A program made the position numbers and the translations under genes. This document shows, piece by piece, positions 29,817-31,966 of a DNA stretch of 31,966 nucleotides. Location of the stretch: positions 12,270-44,235 of the forward strand of contig WKLE02000125.1 of the NCBI GenBank assembly GCA_014885115.2, written 5' to 3'. This stretch comes from Asterionellopsis glacialis. Lineage: Eukaryota; Bacillariophyta; Plagiogrammaphyceae; Rhaphoneidales; Asterionellopsidaceae. Position 1 is the first letter of the stretch, and the number at the start of each line of letters is the position of its first letter. The notes under the pieces were generated by a model. It ran no database searches. It worked only from the letters and a program-made list of their open reading frames with translations, and was not told where the DNA came from.

Positions 29817-31607
29817 ATGGCGTCGTCCAATTCTTCTTACGTTTGGATAAGGAATGATTCCGAGCTCAAATCTCTATCCAAGAACGAACGTAACTTTTTA
29901 CGATCTTGTGCGTTAGCAACGGAAGGTGACAAAAGCGGGCGTGTACTTCGGTGCGATGGACGAGGGCCTGGTGATGTTCGGAAGGTCCGTCTTAGCTTGG
30001 GTCGGTGGCACAATGGTGCAGAATGTACAGTTCAGTGGGGAACGGGAACGCGTGTTACAGCTCTAGTTACAGCGAGTCTTTTACCTCCAGTTCCGGACCG
30101 TCCATCTGAAGGAACCGTATCGGTTTCGGTTGATCTTAGCCCAATGGCATCGACATCGTTTGGTCATGCCCAGCCACTTACAACAACTCCTGGTGGCAGT
30201 GGAGGAGGCACCATACCGATTGTTTCAGATGAATCACAAAAATTACTTTCCAATCGTATTTTGCGATGCCTTGAACGTACTCTTCTTGTTGGAGGTGCTC
30301 TAGATACTGAAGCATTATGTGTCCAGTCAGGTTCGTGGGTGTGGAAGCTAAATGTACACGTCACCGCTTTGGACAATGGCGGAAATTTGTTGGATGCCAC
30401 AGTCTTGGCAGCCGTTGCTGCTCTCCGACATTACAGAAAACCGCAAGTAAATCTATCGGGCGAACGTGACAATGCTGAAGGAGGAGGCGATGATTCTGGA
30501 TCGCCAACTTTGCTCCACAGTGATGCCCGGGAGCCAACTCCTCTGCCACTTCACCATACTCCTTTATCGATAAGTTTTGCTCTTATTCATTCGGACGATG
30601 CTGCCTTGTCAACGTCGTCGACGAGTACAGTTGCAGCCATAGTTGATCCGACTGATAGGGAGGAATTAGTGCAAACTGGCTCTATAACACTTGCCATGAA
30701 CATTCACTCGGAAGTATGCTTGCTAGATTTTGGGGGTGGGTGTGAGTTACGGCCGACTCAATTAAAACAGTGTTGGAAACTAGGTCAAGATTCCATCCTA
30801 CAATTGTGTAATATGTTGGAGCAAACTCTAACCGAAGCAGACAAGAAAGCACAGGAAGAACGCTTGGAGCGACTCCACAAGGCATCTTCCACACTGTCAA
30901 CAGCTGTAGAATTACCTTTACCAGATATTTCAGAAGATGGAATACCGTTTTTAGCAAAGAAGACAGCTGATATGGTTGATACAACAACTGGCATGAGGGA
31001 CGTATCCGATGATGTAGCCAGGGCTGCAGCGCAAGTTCAACGGGGAGCAGAAGGAGAGGTCGAAGAAGCGTATCGGTTGCAAGCCTTGGATTATGCCTTA
31101 GGCCATGTTGCAGCTAAGGTTAAGGAAGGTCCTGTATCCTCTGGGAACAAGCAAGGGAAAATGACTGCGGCAAACGCCAATGCAATGGCAGGCTCTCTTT
31201 TAGCTGCAATGTTGGATTCAGCAAAAAAATCTGCAGAACAGGAAATAGAGGTAAAGCAGTCGTCAGCAGAGAACCCATGGATGTCATCATCGACTGAGAG
31301 ACAGCAAAGCGAAATTTCGCAGTCACAAGAAGCAAAAGATGAGTTTGACCAATTTGCACAAAAACAAAGGGAGCAGGTATCCCCTCCAAAAGCTTCGAAT
31401 GATAAGTCAATTGCTATGGATGATAGTGATGAAGAAGAAACAACCACCATGCTTCAAAATGAATTTTATTCCGAATCAAGACCAACAGAAAATGCACCAT
31501 TGAAAAGTCAACCAAAAATAGAACCCATGGAGGAAGATGACCCAGATGATTTGGCTATGGCCGTCAAAAAGAAAAAGAAAAAGAAGAAGAGCAAAAAATC
31601 TAAATAA
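29817..31607 (+). CDS. RRP45: Exosome complex subunit RRP45 (EXOSC9-like)
   Basis: A single-exon gene for 596 residues. The first 345 or so form an RNase PH-like domain. Landmarks are LSKNERNFLRSC at the start, CDGRGPGDVRKVRLSLG, VSVDLSPMAS, LERTLLVGGALDTEALCV, WKLNVHVTALDNGGNLLDA, the diagnostic REPTPLPLHHTPLSISFAL, and VDPTDREELVQTGSITLAMN. RRP45 is one of the six ring subunits of the eukaryotic RNA exosome, which processes and degrades RNA in nucleus and cytoplasm; ring subunits of this kind are usually not catalytic. A low-complexity Gly/Asp/Ser insert lies at about 215-232. The C-terminal extension (350-596) is charged and disordered and ends in a Lys-rich tail (KKKKKKKKSKKSK), plausibly an RNA-binding or nuclear signal. 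The stop codon is only 27 bp from that of the convergent partial gene. Confidence 0.93.
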   Translation: MASSNSSYVWIRNDSELKSLSKNERNFLRSCALATEGDKSGRVLRCDGRGPGDVRKVRLSLGRWHNGAECTVQWGTGTRVTALVTASLLPPVPDRPSEGTVSVSVDLSPMASTSFGHAQPLTTTPGGSGGGTIPIVSDESQKLLSNRILRCLERTLLVGGALDTEALCVQSGSWVWKLNVHVTALDNGGNLLDATVLAAVAALRHYRKPQVNLSGERDNAEGGGDDSGSPTLLHSDAREPTPLPLHHTPLSISFALIHSDDAALSTSSTSTVAAIVDPTDREELVQTGSITLAMNIHSEVCLLDFGGGCELRPTQLKQCWKLGQDSILQLCNMLEQTLTEADKKAQEERLERLHKASSTLSTAVELPLPDISEDGIPFLAKKTADMVDTTTGMRDVSDDVARAAAQVQRGAEGEVEEAYRLQALDYALGHVAAKVKEGPVSSGNKQGKMTAANANAMAGSLLAAMLDSAKKSAEQEIEVKQSSAENPWMSSSTERQQSEISQSQEAKDEFDQFAQKQREQVSPPKASNDKSIAMDDSDEEETTTMLQNEFYSESRPTENAPLKSQPKIEPMEEDDPDDLAMAVKKKKKKKKSKKSK

Positions 31608-31634
31608 TATTAACACTTCAAAAGTGAATTTGTC

Positions 31635-31818
31635 TCAATCCTCTGGTGTAAAGTCTGCATGAGTTTCCCTATACTTCTCCAGTAGGTGCTCTCCGCTTGT
31701 TGCTGGTGTATATTTTGCAGGATTGTCCTGCGACCAACCTACTTTGGAATCGAGAAGAATGGAATCGTACATACAGTTTTCAGGAAAGAGTAACTGATAT
31801 GTAGGCCTAAATCCATTT
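31635..31818 (-). CDS. 3'-terminal exon of an unrecognised gene (partial)
   Basis: On the minus strand an open frame of about 60 codons runs to TGA at 31637-31635. It has no start codon, so it would be the last exon of a gene that continues beyond the window or through further exons. It reads as normal coding sequence: PTYQLLFPENCMYD, then DSKVGWSQDNP and GEHLLEKYRETHADF near the end. Candidate acceptors are TAG before 31818 (phase 2, preceded by a C/T-rich run) and TAG before 31806. An in-frame stop lies about 40 bp further upstream, so the exon cannot extend far. I do not recognise the family. Confidence 0.45.
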
Positions 31819-31966
31819 CTAGAGTGTGTATTTGTTTGGGGGGGGGAAGTGACGTTTGATTAAATTTTTAAAAAATCGATCAAGCCGCCGGTTTGACTGA
31901 CGCACTCGCAACGTACTTCGTCACAATCATGCAAGAAGCAACACACATAATACGTGGAATATTTAT
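31819..31966. other. Right edge, probable intron of the partial gene
   Basis: A run of nine G (plus strand) at about 31838-31846 lies in a pyrimidine-rich tract on the minus strand next to the candidate acceptor. No gene is seen in the remainder, which is cut by the window edge. Confidence 0.3.

Noticed and set aside
29422..29850. 142-codon plus-strand frame overlapping the RRP45 start
   Set aside because: It overlaps the well-supported RRP45 start in another frame and has no domain.
1..31966. CRISPR arrays, transposons, integrated viral genes, tRNA or rRNA
   Set aside because: No spaced repeat arrays, transposase, reverse transcriptase or capsid-like frames, and no tRNA-like T-arm (GTTCRANNC with matching stems) was found by eye. 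A tRNAscan and Rfam search would be decisive.

Overview
This window looks like nuclear DNA of a photosynthetic stramenopile, most likely a diatom. Three proteins begin with a signal peptide followed by the Ala-Phe (ASAFAP-type) junction typical of import into a red-algal secondary plastid. One of these also carries a twin-arginine thylakoid signal. Introns are short GT-AG introns (78 to 271 bp), and there are Cys-x2-Cys/Cys-Gly-Cys extracellular modules of a kind I associate with diatoms. No rRNA, tRNA, CRISPR array, transposon or viral gene was recognised. There is one 34-base assembly gap (14047-14080).

Layout, left to right: a CCCH zinc-finger protein ending in a PAM2 motif (+); a two-exon thylakoid-lumen protein (+); a five-exon gene fusing HMG-CoA synthase to a beta-ketoacyl synthase (-); a GNAT acetyltransferase (+); an unrecognised low-complexity coiled-coil protein (-); a plastid-type Mpv17/PMP22 protein (+); an App1-like phosphatidate phosphatase (-); a second GNAT protein with plastid targeting (+); the ESCRT ATPase VPS4 (-); a GYF-domain U5 snRNP protein of the CD2BP2/Lin1 type (+); an LRAT-like membrane protein (+); a type II membrane protein with Cys-rich modules and a beta-helix-like tail (-); the XPF/ERCC4 repair nuclease (+); exosome subunit RRP45 (+); and the 3' end of an unrecognised gene at the right edge (-). 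Strands alternate often and most spacers are 0.3 to 1.1 kb. The genes are mostly unrelated housekeeping functions, with no operon-like cluster.

The most unusual item is the HMG-CoA synthase/ketosynthase fusion. The end of the first enzyme and the start of the second lie in one uninterrupted 1198-bp exon, and both active sites look complete. HMG-CoA synthase consumes acetoacetyl-CoA, so a fused ketosynthase suggests either local supply of that substrate or a polyketide-type beta-branching role. Both ideas are inference. Secondary points are a zinc-ribbon-like insertion in VPS4, introns falling at equivalent places in the beta-helix coils, and the PAM2 tail on the CCCH protein.
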